NCBI GenBank assembly: GCA_945901825.1
Contig: CAMDMC010000004.1
Coordinates: 1 to 64,000, forward strand
Source: Bordetella parapertussis
GTDB taxonomy: Bacteria > Pseudomonadota > Gammaproteobacteria > Burkholderiales > Burkholderiaceae_A
DNA length: 64,000 nucleotides
Direction of reading: 5' to 3'
In this document: positions 1-8,997 of the stretch, one piece after another
Numbering within the stretch: position 1 is the stretch's first letter
Layout: each line of letters starts with the position of its first letter
Program-made: the position numbers and the translations under genes
Notes under the pieces: model-generated
What the model was told of the DNA's origin: nothing
Databases searched by the model: none
Seen by the model: only the letters and a program-made list of their open reading frames with translations

Positions 1-450
1 GAGACCGGTGGCTGCCCCCACACGGCTATTCGAGAAGACGCAAGTATTAATCTTGAGGCTGTGGACCGTATGGTGCAGAAGTTTCCTGACGTTGACATTG
101 TTTTTGTTGAATCAGGGGGTGATAACCTGGCAGCAACCTTTAGCCCCGAATTATCTGACTTTACAATTTATGTCATTGATGTTGCCGGTGGCGAAAAGAT
201 TCCCCGCAAGGGTGGTCCTGGCATTACTCGCTCGGACTTTCTGGTAATCAATAAGGCTGATCTTGCTCCGCACGTTGGGGCCGATCTTGCAGTTATGAGG
301 GCTGACACGGCAAGAATGCGGCCAAACTCTCCATGGTCGCTGTGTAATTTAAAGACTGGTGAGGGTGTTGACTCTGTGATTGAGGCCCTTGAAGGGGCGC
401 TACACATCACAAGCCCATCCACTACTGGCCCTAGAAATAAGCGTCTCTAA
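1..450 (+). CDS. ureG: Urease accessory GTPase UreG (3' part)
   Basis: This is the C-terminal 149 residues of UreG, the SIMIBI/G3E GTPase that, with UreDEF, delivers nickel to urease in the cytoplasm. The reading frame is open from base 1 and begins in the conserved [15 protein letters not shown] block, which carries the Cys-Pro-His nickel-binding motif. It continues through the Walker B-like region ([13 protein letters not shown]) and the guanine-specificity NKAD motif. The P-loop lies before the window. The rest of a urease cluster is expected upstream. The stop codon is only 2 bases from the end of the convergent amidohydrolase gene. Identification is secure. The residues after the core are poorly conserved, as is usual for the family. 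Confidence 0.95.
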   Translation, partial: ETGGCPHTAIREDASINLEAVDRMVQKFPDVDIVFVESGGDNLAATFSPELSDFTIYVIDVAGGEKIPRKGGPGITRSDFLVINKADLAPHVGADLAVMRADTARMRPNSPWSLCNLKTGEGVDSVIEALEGALHITSPSTTGPRNKRL

Positions 451-452
451 GC

Positions 453-1940
453 TCAATCTAAACAAAAATTAGCCTCTGCCTTTGCAAGCATTTGTCGGTA
501 GTAGGGCTCTAAGGCGTCCAAATCGCTTTTTGGAGCTTCATCCGATTGCTGTTTACGAATGCTAGAGGCCTCCGTCTTAAGAGCAAGCTCATCAATCAGC
601 GTTAGTTCTCCATTTGTTACCACCTGCTGACCAGCAACAAAAACATGTCTCACCGAGCGACCATCTTCAGAAAAAACAAGCTGTCTTTGTAAGTCATTTA
701 AAGGGCTTAGAGCAGTTCCCTTGAGGTCAAGAAGCACAATGTCAGCCTGGAAGCCCTCGCGCAAAAGCCCAATATTGGTAAGCCCTAGTGCCCGTGCGCC
801 CCCCTGAAAGGCGTGGCCGAGAATTTCAGAGGCGCACGGCCACAAAGCCCAATTAGGCTGCCGAATTGTATGAATGAGACCTGTCATTTTCATGACATCA
901 AAAACATTAACTCTGTCGTCCGACAAGGCTTCGTCCGTCCCTAAACATATTGGAATACCGGCATCACGCCATTTGTAATAGGGTGCAATACCGCTTCCGA
1001 GTCGTAGGTTACATATTGGATTATGAGCAATAGTGACGCCTGTCTTTGCTAATAAGTCGATATCGGAGTCGTCAATCCAGATAGCATGAATCACCACACT
1101 GTGTTCATGAAGAATGCCTCGATTGCCTGCAAATTGAACAAGAGACATACCAAGCACTTCGTCACCGAAGACTCTCTGTAGCTTTGTCTCTAGAATGTGC
1201 ATATTGAAGGGCACCTTCTTTTCAATAGAGAGTGAATTGAGCCCTTGCATGTAGTCATCCGTAACCCGTTGAGGGGCCGAACACGAGACTGCCGCACGAA
1301 TACGGCCGTCATGACTACCATGCCATTTTGAAAATAGATGACCATAGAGCGCTAACAATTCCTTCGATGACTGTCGAGGTGCTCTATCCATTCTCGCTTT
1401 AATATCAGCTGGCAATAAGTCTGGGAGGTACGGGTACTTCTCATACTCAGGCTTGTTCGGCTGATCGATTGCTATTGTGGCCCGCATACCTATGTCGGCA
1501 TAAGCTTGCGCTATGGCATCAATGTTTTCATGGGTCACACATGGAACGTGATATGCATCATCCATGACCGTCGTAATACCATTTTTCAACATTTCCGCAG
1601 CGCCAAGTAAAGTACAGATCCGCGTGATAAAGGGGTCTGGAATCTCTGCCGCGAGTGGAGGAACCTCGTGGAGCATAAAGATCTCCAAGGGTAACCCGGG
1701 AAGAGACCCCTTTAGCAAATTTCCAGGCGAGTGAAAGTGTGCATTGATTAGGCCAGGCATGGCCAAGTAACCTTGGGCATCCACCACTCGAGAAGCGCCC
1801 AGTGAACGCCTCAAGGGATAGCCAATTTCCTTGATCACTCCGTTATCAACAAGAATATCGGCTCGCCTCGTTTCAGCCGCTGTATCTGCGGGGTCCTCGA
1901 GAACCTGGGCTCCTTGAATAATGAATGACTCGCCGGACAC
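453..1940 (-). CDS. Amidohydrolase, TRZ/ATZ-type deaminase/hydrolase family
   Basis: This is a metal-dependent hydrolase of the amidohydrolase superfamily, in the branch that holds chlorohydrolases, cytosine deaminase-like and 8-oxoguanine deaminase-like enzymes. Visible metal and active-site motifs are GLINAHFHSPGN (HxH), HILETK, VIHAIWID, AHNPICNLRLGSG and the metal-binding Asp in CLGTDEALSDD. It is the last gene of an ABC-transporter operon, so its substrate is probably the imported compound. A hydrolytic deamination or dechlorination is typical of the family, but the substrate cannot be read from sequence. The start is uncertain: a GTG (used here) opens the conserved FIIQGAQVL segment, while a TTG 48 bases upstream (1988) would overlap the preceding ATPase gene. 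The nearby ureG suggests a nitrogen-scavenging role by inference only. Confidence 0.85.
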   Translation of the reverse strand: MSGESFIIQGAQVLEDPADTAAETRRADILVDNGVIKEIGYPLRRSLGASRVVDAQGYLAMPGLINAHFHSPGNLLKGSLPGLPLEIFMLHEVPPLAAEIPDPFITRICTLLGAAEMLKNGITTVMDDAYHVPCVTHENIDAIAQAYADIGMRATIAIDQPNKPEYEKYPYLPDLLPADIKARMDRAPRQSSKELLALYGHLFSKWHGSHDGRIRAAVSCSAPQRVTDDYMQGLNSLSIEKKVPFNMHILETKLQRVFGDEVLGMSLVQFAGNRGILHEHSVVIHAIWIDDSDIDLLAKTGVTIAHNPICNLRLGSGIAPYYKWRDAGIPICLGTDEALSDDRVNVFDVMKMTGLIHTIRQPNWALWPCASEILGHAFQGGARALGLTNIGLLREGFQADIVLLDLKGTALSPLNDLQRQLVFSEDGRSVRHVFVAGQQVVTNGELTLIDELALKTEASSIRKQQSDEAPKSDLDALEPYYRQMLAKAEANFCLD

Positions 1941-1980
1941 CTTGACTTTTTCTCTCTTCGAATAGGGCCAAGGCCGCCAG

Positions 1981-2688
1981 TTAGTCAAGGCCCAAGTAGG
2001 CTTTTCTCATATGAGGATCATTTAAAAGATCGCTTGCCTTACCCGTTAGACCAATCTGACCGTTCTCTAAGACATAGCCACGATCTGAAATGGATAACGT
2101 TTGCGAGACGTTCTGCTCAACAATAAGAATCGTCGTTCCATCTTGCTTGATTTTTTCAATTGCCTGAAACATCTCAGAAACCATAATGGGTGCAAGACCA
2201 AGGGATGGCTCGTCAAGGAGTAAAAGCTTCGGATTACCCATGAGGGATCTACCGATGGCAACCATCTGCTGCTCACCACCTGACATCGTGCTGGCGATCT
2301 GGCCTGAACGCTGTTTGAGCTTTGGAAAGACGCCGTAGACGCGATCAATACGACGCCGTACCTCCCGACCATCTGAGCAGAGATAAGCACCAATTCGTAA
2401 ATTTTCATCCACTGTCATTTCAGGAAAAAGCTTGCGGCCCTCTGGACATTGAATGACACCCTTACCAACTCGTTCTTCTGCACTAAGCGTATGAATGGGC
2501 ATTCCATCTAACTCGATGGAGCCACCTTTCTGGTTGACGAGGCCAGATAGCGTATTAATGAGTGTGCTCTTTCCCGCGCCGTTCGGACCAACAATAGCAA
2601 CAAGCTCGCCCACCTCAACGAAAATAGAGACATTCCATAACACCTGCAGATCGCCATAGGCAGCGCTTAAACCGTTCACTCTAAGCAT
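1981..2688 (-). CDS. LIV-type ABC transporter ATPase (LivF-like)
   Basis: One of two nucleotide-binding subunits of a branched-chain amino acid/amide (HAAT) importer. The 235-residue product has Walker A GPNGAGKST (about residues 34-42), the signature MSGGEQQM, Walker B LLLLDEPSLGLAP and the switch His in LIVEQN. This is the compact LivF arrangement. The start chosen is the ATG opening MLRVNGLSAAYG; it overlaps the stop of the LivG-like gene by 8 bases, and the open frame further upstream lies inside that gene. It is transcribed with the permeases and the amidohydrolase. The true substrate may be an amide, urea derivative or other nitrogen compound rather than leucine. Confidence 0.93.
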   Translation of the reverse strand: MLRVNGLSAAYGDLQVLWNVSIFVEVGELVAIVGPNGAGKSTLINTLSGLVNQKGGSIELDGMPIHTLSAEERVGKGVIQCPEGRKLFPEMTVDENLRIGAYLCSDGREVRRRIDRVYGVFPKLKQRSGQIASTMSGGEQQMVAIGRSLMGNPKLLLLDEPSLGLAPIMVSEMFQAIEKIKQDGTTILIVEQNVSQTLSISDRGYVLENGQIGLTGKASDLLNDPHMRKAYLGLD

Positions 2689-3436
2689 CGAGCGTTGCCT
2701 TCCCGAAGTAGGCCTCAACCACTTCTGGTCGCGAGAGGACTTCTTTTGCCTCGCAGCCTTCGGCCAAAAGCGCACCATGGTGAATGACGTACAGCTTTTC
2801 TGATAGGGCCACGACAGCGCGCATTAAGTGCTCAACGACCACAATCGTTATGCCTTGCGAGCGAATCTCCTGAATCATCTCAACGGCCTGGTCCACCTCA
2901 ACGGGCCTCAGACCCGCCATAACCTCGTCAAGTAAGAGAATCTGTGGCCTAGAGGCCAGAGCACGCGCAATTTCCAGGCGTTTGCGTCCCGGGATTCCCA
3001 GGGATCCACTAAGCTTGTTACTTTCTTCAGAAAGGCCAACCATTCGCAAAACCTCGTTAGCCTGCTCCTTGGCCCGCTCCAAAGAGCAACTCGTGCCGTC
3101 TGACTCTGGTTTTAACGCGCCGAGCGCCACGTTATCTAACACGGTCATGTCTTCAAAAGACTGGACGATCTGAAAAGTACGGGCAATTCCTAAGCGTGCA
3201 ATTTCAAAAGGCCGTTTACCTGTGACGTCAACCCCATTAAGCAAGACAGACCCCTCCTCGGGCCTGTAGAAGCCCGATACACAGGAAAATGTCGTTGTCT
3301 TACCCGATCCGTTCGGGCCAACAATACCCACGATCTGCCCAGCATCAACGGTCATGTTGATGCGGTCAACCGCAGTTAAGCCACCGAAGCGTTTGGTCAC
3401 ATTCCGTAACTCGAGAAGAGGTTGCGTTGCACTCAT
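2681..3436 (-). CDS. LIV-type ABC transporter ATPase (LivG-like)
   Basis: The second nucleotide-binding subunit of the importer, 251 residues. It has Walker A GPNGSGKTTT near residue 40, a LivG-type degenerate signature region ending in GRKRLEIARAL, Walker B ILLLDEVMAGLRP and the switch His in VVVEHLM. The longer Q-loop to signature insert and the GLRP after Walker B separate LivG from LivF. It overlaps the LivM-like permease gene upstream by 4 bases and the LivF-like gene downstream by 8 bases, so translation of the three is probably coupled. Confidence 0.93.
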   Translation of the reverse strand: MSATQPLLELRNVTKRFGGLTAVDRINMTVDAGQIVGIVGPNGSGKTTTFSCVSGFYRPEEGSVLLNGVDVTGKRPFEIARLGIARTFQIVQSFEDMTVLDNVALGALKPESDGTSCSLERAKEQANEVLRMVGLSEESNKLSGSLGIPGRKRLEIARALASRPQILLLDEVMAGLRPVEVDQAVEMIQEIRSQGITIVVVEHLMRAVVALSEKLYVIHHGALLAEGCEAKEVLSRPEVVEAYFGKATLDA

Positions 3437-4440
3437 TCCTTAGCCTCAGGGGTCTTCGGAACAGACCCATAGCGACGCTTATGCCACTGCTCAATGTAGA
3501 AGGCAATACCTTTGGGCAAGGTGAGGCAGCTGATCATTAACAACGCACCATAAAGCACTAAATACAGCGCATCGGCCTCACCCCCAAAAATACCTCTCAA
3601 CACATCTTGTAACGGCTTAAGCGCTGCTGCCCCAAGCACCGGACCAATAATGGTTAGGCGCCCACCCAAGACTGCCCCTAAAAGCATCTCAAAATTCGTG
3701 GCAAGACTGAAAACCTGTTTGGGGTCAATGAAGGTCACGAACTGGGAATAAAAGGCTCCAACGCTCCCCCCGAGCCCGCCCGCGACAATAATGGCCTGGA
3801 TTTTTGTCTTAACGGGATTAATACCAAGTGCCTCTGCCGCGCGGCTATTTTGTCGAACTGCAGACAGCCTAAAGCCAAACTTAGAGCGCTGAATACGATA
3901 ACTAATAAACACAATAGCCAGGAGCAATGCCAAGGCAATGAGTAAGTAGGGTTTGCGACTGACAAAAGCCATCATCAGCCAGTCGTCTTTGACGATCGTA
4001 ATGTAGATACCAGTGGCTCGACCGAAGTAATCAGAATTAAGAAGCAACACCTTCAGCACCTGTGACACCCCCACCGTGAACATGGCGAAGTAGTCCTCTG
4101 ACAGCTCGTACCGTAAGGTTACCGCTGCAATCAACCAGCCTAAGAGCGCCGCAACACCGCCGGCTATAAAAATGTTAAACCAGGGGCTAATGCCGTACTT
4201 GGTAAGCAGAATGCCGTTGGTGTAGGCTCCAACGCCGTAAAAGCTAATAAAACCCAGAAGTAAGAGCCCGCCGAGGCCTCCTGCAATCGACCAGCTAGCA
4301 GCCACTGCAGCATAAATAGTAGCCAGAACAAGTATCTGAATTAAGTAGTCGGAACTCGAGGTAACACCTAAAAGGGCTATACAAGCAATGAAAACTGCCG
4401 TGACAATTAACTGCCAGTCGAGCCAATTCGATAGCCTCAT
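3433..4440 (-). CDS. LIV-type ABC transporter permease (LivM-like)
   Basis: Inner-membrane permease of 335 residues with about nine hydrophobic segments. It has the LivM hallmark region following TLRYELSEDYFAMFTVGVSQVL and the EAA-like loop around SRAAEALGINPVKTK that contacts the ATPases. The C-terminal tail is basic and cytoplasmic. The ATG overlaps the stop of the LivH-like permease gene by 4 bases. It pairs with that protein to form the translocation channel. Confidence 0.92.
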   Translation of the reverse strand: MRLSNWLDWQLIVTAVFIACIALLGVTSSSDYLIQILVLATIYAAVAASWSIAGGLGGLLLLGFISFYGVGAYTNGILLTKYGISPWFNIFIAGGVAALLGWLIAAVTLRYELSEDYFAMFTVGVSQVLKVLLLNSDYFGRATGIYITIVKDDWLMMAFVSRKPYLLIALALLLAIVFISYRIQRSKFGFRLSAVRQNSRAAEALGINPVKTKIQAIIVAGGLGGSVGAFYSQFVTFIDPKQVFSLATNFEMLLGAVLGGRLTIIGPVLGAAALKPLQDVLRGIFGGEADALYLVLYGALLMISCLTLPKGIAFYIEQWHKRRYGSVPKTPEAKE

Positions 4441-5324
4441 GACATCCGACCTCGAAAAATACCTTTAGGCAGAAAAAGTAATACGACTACAAAGACCGAG
4501 AGGCTTGCAAACTGCCTCATGGATGCACCAAAGAACATGCCGCCCAAGGCCTCAGCCAGGCCGATGATAAGCCCCCCAACGAGTGCGCCCAGAAAGTTTC
4601 CCATCGTGCCTAAAACAACAATAACAAAGGCCGCAAGAATGAAATAGTCGGTACCGAAAGTTGGATTAACGAAAAAAGCGGGGGAAATAAGTGCGCCGGA
4701 CAATGCAGCAAGTCCAGTCCCAAAACCAAAGGTTAGCAGGTTGATTCGGCTAACCTTGATTCCCATAAGGCGAGCAGCCACTGGGTTTTGAGCTGCCGCG
4801 CGCATGGCGTTTCCCAGGCGGGTGTACTTCAAGATCCACCAGGCAGCAGCAGCCACTGCAATGGCCAACCCTGCCGCAATGAGTCGTACGTAATTCAACG
4901 AAACTTCACCTGCTGCAATTGGAAAATCAAGCGTATGTCGGGCCCAGGGTAGCTTCACCACCTGATTGTTCGGCCCCCAAATCAACTGCATAGCACCCAC
5001 CATAAAAATGGACAGGCCTATCGTAATAAGCATCTGGTTGATTTGCGGATAATGCAGTGCAGGTCGAATAACCAACTGCTGAGCGATAGCACCCAGAATA
5101 AAGACAATTGCAAAAATAAATGGGGCTGCGGCATACGGAGAGAGCCCCAGAGTTTGGAAAGCCGTAATGGCGAGAAACATCCCCAAGGTAAGAAATTCAG
5201 CGTGGGCAAAATTCACAATCTTCATAACGCCATAAATGAGCGTTAGGCCGCAGGCAACCAGTGCGTAGATACCACCCTGCAATAAGCCAAGGAGGAGAAG
5301 CTGGACTACCAAGTCAGTCGTCAT
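4437..5324 (-). CDS. LIV-type ABC transporter permease (LivH-like)
   Basis: Inner-membrane permease of 295 residues. The N-terminus GLLQGGIYALVACGLTLIYG, followed by KIVNFAHAEF, is the classic LivH opening. Downstream are AMRAAAQNPVAARLMGI (the coupling loop) and several glycine-rich hydrophobic helices. It lies between the binding-protein gene (116-base gap containing a strong hairpin) and the LivM-like gene (4-base overlap). No clear Shine-Dalgarno precedes the ATG. Confidence 0.92.
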   Translation of the reverse strand: MTTDLVVQLLLLGLLQGGIYALVACGLTLIYGVMKIVNFAHAEFLTLGMFLAITAFQTLGLSPYAAAPFIFAIVFILGAIAQQLVIRPALHYPQINQMLITIGLSIFMVGAMQLIWGPNNQVVKLPWARHTLDFPIAAGEVSLNYVRLIAAGLAIAVAAAAWWILKYTRLGNAMRAAAQNPVAARLMGIKVSRINLLTFGFGTGLAALSGALISPAFFVNPTFGTDYFILAAFVIVVLGTMGNFLGALVGGLIIGLAEALGGMFFGASMRQFASLSVFVVVLLFLPKGIFRGRMS

Positions 5325-5398
5325 GAGGGGGCTTAAATAAACTGGGGTAGAAACTAAGATCGAACCAGCCGGCGCATCTGCGTACTTAGCTTTAAGAC

Positions 5399-5429
5399 CC
5401 CAGCTAACCGAGTGAGACGGTTAGCTGGG
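5399..5429 (-). terminator. Hairpin between binding-protein and permease genes
   Basis: A perfect 12-base-pair inverted repeat (CCCAGCTAACCG / CGGTTAGCTGGG) with a 7-base loop lies 12 bases after the stop codon of the binding-protein gene and before the LivH-like gene, on the transcribed strand. It is not followed by a run of T, so full termination is doubtful. It is better read as an mRNA-stabilising or attenuating element that lets the binding protein be made in excess. Confidence 0.7.
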
Positions 5430-5440
5430 AGAAGGCTGGA

Positions 5441-6688
5441 CTACCGGGGGGCAGGCACAGGCCAAGACGCCTCGGCGACCTTGAGGGCATTGGGCCACAC
5501 AACACGAGCACCGGCCCTTTGAATCTGGGCTCCAATAAGCAGCGAATTCGGCATCATCCCTTTTGCATCGAAGTTAATCTTCTCGTACATGAATGTTGCG
5601 GGGCCGGAGGTGATGTTGGTCTTAGCGAGTGCATCTCTTATTTTGGCTCCCTCAGGGGATGCTGCACGCTCAAGAGCGTCAGCCAGAATGTAGACAGCGG
5701 CATAGGTGGTGTTTGCATTTCCGAGCATGTCCTTACCGGTTCGCTTTTTGAACCGCTCGTTAAGCTCCTTGGAGCCCGGCCTGTTGATATCTGGGAACCA
5801 ATCGTTTAAAACAACCATTCCTTCGGCAAGCGAGCCCAGGTTCTGAACAACGGTGGGGTTCGTGTACCCGCCACCACATCCAACCCATCCGAGCTTCGGC
5901 CAGTACTTGAGCTCTTTGAGTTGTTGGAAAAGCAATGTAATTGAAGAAGGCTCGCCGGCTGCAAACACAACATCGGGGTTCTGGCTCTTCAGAGCAACAA
6001 TGATGTCCTCAAACGACGTTGGATTCGAAGGAAAGATATTGTCTTTTGCAAGTTCTAGTCCTGAGGGTCCGAGATGAGCGGCGAAAGCCTTACCGACAAC
6101 GTTCCCAAAAAAGTTGTTCTCCCGAACCAGACTAACTGTCTTGACGGGCTTTTTGGCTTTGGCTGATAGGTCCTTAACCATCTGAGCCCCGTTAATGGCA
6201 AACTGGGAAAAGTGAGGAACTGTCTTAAATACGTAAGACAGGCCACGTTCTGTAATTTCATCGGCCAGTGCATTCGGCACGACGTAGGGTACCTTCGCAC
6301 GCTCTGCAATGACTGACGAGGAAATGGTGGCGCCGGATGAATAAGCTCCCATAATTGCCGAAACCTTCTCGCTGGAAATCATACGATTAGTCTCGGTATT
6401 GGCCTCGTCTGGAGAGGACGAGTTCCCGTATACAGGAACAATCTTCGCCCCCAAACTCTTGATACCGCCTTTACCGTTGATCTCTTCAATCGCCATGTCA
6501 ATCGCAGACTTAATGAGTTGCCCAGACTCAGCAAACCCTCCGGTTAAAGGAAGAAGAAATCCAACTTTCACTTCCTTGGTTTGTGCCAGTGCTAGGGACG
6601 GTAGCGCTGCACCTGCGGCAGTTGCACCGATGGTAGCGACAGCAGAACGTCGGGAAGGGTTTTGGGGTGAACGTGCCGAAGTGGTCAT
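5441..6688 (-). CDS. LIV-type ABC transporter substrate-binding protein
   Basis: Periplasmic binding protein of the LivJ/LivK (Peripla_BP_6) family and first gene of this operon. The N-terminus has a twin-arginine-like signal (SRRSAVATIGATAAGAALP, then ALAQ as the cleavage region). The mature part opens VKVGFLLPLTGGFAESG, typical of amide and amino-acid binding proteins. The chosen ATG (MTTSARS) has AAGGAG seven bases upstream; an in-frame codon 30 bases further up lacks one. The product is 415 residues. The operon reads binding protein, LivH, LivM, LivG, LivF, amidohydrolase, and is divergent from a GntR-family gene that probably controls it. Confidence 0.93.
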   Translation of the reverse strand: MTTSARSPQNPSRRSAVATIGATAAGAALPSLALAQTKEVKVGFLLPLTGGFAESGQLIKSAIDMAIEEINGKGGIKSLGAKIVPVYGNSSSPDEANTETNRMISSEKVSAIMGAYSSGATISSSVIAERAKVPYVVPNALADEITERGLSYVFKTVPHFSQFAINGAQMVKDLSAKAKKPVKTVSLVRENNFFGNVVGKAFAAHLGPSGLELAKDNIFPSNPTSFEDIIVALKSQNPDVVFAAGEPSSITLLFQQLKELKYWPKLGWVGCGGGYTNPTVVQNLGSLAEGMVVLNDWFPDINRPGSKELNERFKKRTGKDMLGNANTTYAAVYILADALERAASPEGAKIRDALAKTNITSGPATFMYEKINFDAKGMMPNSLLIGAQIQRAGARVVWPNALKVAEASWPVPAPR

Positions 6689-6923
6689 TAATGAGCTCCT
6701 TATTAACGAGTGGGACAATGATCGAAGTATCTACCATTGCCATGTGGATTGTCGATAAAACATAGGGAAAACGATTCCAAAGTAGTGCCTTGATGACCTA
6801 TAAAGGTGCGATCTAGCACTTAAACGGTGCAAAAATGCGGGCTCGTATACTATTTCACTGGCTTACACCGGGTATAGTGCAAGAAGAAGGCCAAAGTCAT
6901 TTTGTGAACAGGAATACAAAGGA

Positions 6924-7628
6924 ATGTCCGCCTCAATAATTTCCATTCCCCCCGCAAAAAAAAGTACCACCGATCTCGCTGACCAGATGTATGCAGAGAT
7001 TTACCACGCCGTCATGGGAATGAAGCTTGCGCCCAAGACCAAACTGACAGAGCGTGATCTCTGCGAGATATACCGACTACCCCGCCATCAGGTCCGACAA
7101 GTACTTGCAAAACTCGAGTCCGATGGGCTTGTTGATATTCATGCAAACAGGGGAGCATTTATCGCGAATCCCTCTGAAATAGAGGCACGAGAGATGTTTG
7201 AGGTAAGGGTTATCCTCGAGTCTGCAGTGCTTGAAAGCATCGTTCCAGCATTATCAGACCGTGCCTTGCAACAACTCTCCGAAATGGTCAACGACGAGCG
7301 CACTGCGTTTAAAAATGGGCAACGCGAGGCTTGGGTCAAACTCTCTGCCGAATTTCATATTGCGCTTGCAAGACTCACCGATAACCAAACGCTCGTATCC
7401 GCAATCACAAAGTATGTCACTCGCACAACGCTCTTAATTTCGTCCTCGCATCCAGCTACCGCCGGCAGTTGCTCGTTTGACGAGCATCTCGAAATCTTAG
7501 AGGCGATGAAAAGACGAGATACTGCAGCGGCCATTGCGGTGATGCGATCGCACCTCAGACATTGCGAAAAACGAACGCCCTGCAAACCAACCCCATTAGG
7601 GCTGCGATCCGTTCTTGGTAAAGACTAA
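6924..7628 (+). CDS. GntR-family regulator, FCD (FadR-type) domain
   Basis: A transcription factor of 234 residues. The winged-helix DNA-binding domain lies near residues 15-80 (LTERDLCEIYRLPRHQVRQVLAKLESDGLV). A C-terminal all-helical FCD effector domain follows, with metal-ligand-like histidines in EFHIALARLTDN, DEHLEIL and MRSHLRHCE. FCD members usually respond to organic acids or amino acids. It is divergent from the ABC-transporter/amidohydrolase operon across a 235-base gap, which makes that operon the likely target. Its last codons overlap the next gene by 14 bases. Confidence 0.9.
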   Translation: MSASIISIPPAKKSTTDLADQMYAEIYHAVMGMKLAPKTKLTERDLCEIYRLPRHQVRQVLAKLESDGLVDIHANRGAFIANPSEIEAREMFEVRVILESAVLESIVPALSDRALQQLSEMVNDERTAFKNGQREAWVKLSAEFHIALARLTDNQTLVSAITKYVTRTTLLISSSHPATAGSCSFDEHLEILEAMKRRDTAAAIAVMRSHLRHCEKRTPCKPTPLGLRSVLGKD

Positions 7629-8964
7629 TGCCTGGGATGTTGTCGTTGTAGGCGCAGGCGCGGCTGGACTCTTCTGTGCAGCCTTGGCTGGACAAAGGGG
7701 GCTACGGGTTCTCGTAATCGACCATGCAAAAACCCTTGGGGAAAAAATTCGTATTAGTGGGGGAGGCCGGTGTAACTTCACGAATTGTCATTCAGGCCCT
7801 TCCAATTTTCTTTGCCAGAGTCCTGAGTTCGTCAATGCAGTCCTTCAAAGGTACCAACCCAACGACTTCATCGCGCTTGTAAAAAAGCATGGCATTGCCT
7901 TCCACGAGAAGCATCGGGGGCAACTTTTCTGCAACGATTCATCCAAGGCAATCGTTGAAATGCTCATGGCCGAGTGCCAAAAGGGTAAGGTCAGTCTGCA
8001 CCATCCCGTAACCGTGCATTCGGTATGCGCTCTGCAGGGCCCGGGCTTTGCAATGTGTACGCAAGCCGAACAGGTTGATGAGGTCCCTGCGACTGCGACT
8101 GCAGCTCATTTTCCGCCCGAGGCGACGCAGTCAGACCTCTGGAGACTTCAGACCACGGACGGTGCCATTCAGACACGTCAACTTGTGGTGGCAACAGGTG
8201 GTCTGCCTGTTCCAGCCATTGGAGCCTCTGCGTGGGGGCTTGAACTTGCACGTCAAATGGGTCTTGCCGTAACGCCTGTTCGGCCTGGCCTCGTCCCCCT
8301 TGCGCTTGATCCTAAAGATCAGCAAGGGTTCGAGTCACTCGCAGGCCTGAGCATGGCCGTCGAAATTCAAGCAGGTCAGCCCTCTGTTAAGACTCAAGGC
8401 CCTCCGGTAACGCAACACCCAAACGCAAATCAGAGCTACGGGCAGGCGGCTTTTCATGAAGACCTGCTCTTTACCCATAAGGGTCTCTCAGGCCCAGCGG
8501 TGTTGCAGGCAAGTAACTACTGGCAGCCTGGTGAATCGATTTCTATTAACTGGCTTATCGATAGTGAAGCCAACCTCGTCTTTGACGAATCACGCCACGG
8601 CGGAAAACGCGTTGATAATTTATTGGGTCAGATCATGCCTCAGCGGCTCGCCCAGGCTTTCGCAGAAAAACTCGAGTTGGGCGAACGACGCTGGGCAGAG
8701 ATTGGTAAAAAGGATCGCGCCCGGGTCATCGACCTACTGACGAACTGGCAGGTTAAGCCAACCGGAAGTCTAGGCTGGAAGAAGGCCGAGGTAATGTTAG
8801 GTGGCGTCAGCACCGAAGAAATTGACCCCCAGACCATGATGGCAAAACGCCATAAAGGCCTGCACTTCATTGGCGAATGCCTTGATGTCACCGGTCATCT
8901 AGGAGGACATAATTTTCAGTGGGCATGGGCAAGCGGGTTTGTTTGTGCCCAAGCCCTTTCGTAA
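7615..8964 (+). CDS. HI0933-type FAD-dependent oxidoreductase (aminoacetone oxidase family)
   Basis: Flavoprotein of 449 residues. It has the N-terminal dinucleotide-binding motif VVGAGAAGLFCAALAGQRG, then LGEKIRISGGGRCNFTN, diagnostic of this family. The C-terminal FAD-contact block is FIGECLDVTGHLGGHNFQWA. Members are cytosolic FAD proteins with poorly defined substrates (BaiN-like, or annotated as aminoacetone oxidase). The best start is a TTG that overlaps the regulator gene by 14 bases; no ATG or GTG lies between it and the FAD motif. The co-location with the GntR gene may be incidental, because this family is scattered in genomes. Confidence 0.88.
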   Translation: MVKTNAWDVVVVGAGAAGLFCAALAGQRGLRVLVIDHAKTLGEKIRISGGGRCNFTNCHSGPSNFLCQSPEFVNAVLQRYQPNDFIALVKKHGIAFHEKHRGQLFCNDSSKAIVEMLMAECQKGKVSLHHPVTVHSVCALQGPGFAMCTQAEQVDEVPATATAAHFPPEATQSDLWRLQTTDGAIQTRQLVVATGGLPVPAIGASAWGLELARQMGLAVTPVRPGLVPLALDPKDQQGFESLAGLSMAVEIQAGQPSVKTQGPPVTQHPNANQSYGQAAFHEDLLFTHKGLSGPAVLQASNYWQPGESISINWLIDSEANLVFDESRHGGKRVDNLLGQIMPQRLAQAFAEKLELGERRWAEIGKKDRARVIDLLTNWQVKPTGSLGWKKAEVMLGGVSTEEIDPQTMMAKRHKGLHFIGECLDVTGHLGGHNFQWAWASGFVCAQALS

Positions 8965-8997
8965 CACTTTCTTATTGCTTGCCAGCCTAAGGACGCG

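Noticed and set aside
7991..8325. Antisense and alternative frames in the FAD oxidoreductase gene
   Set aside because: Composition is low-complexity and arginine rich, with no start signals. The sense frame has full family motifs.
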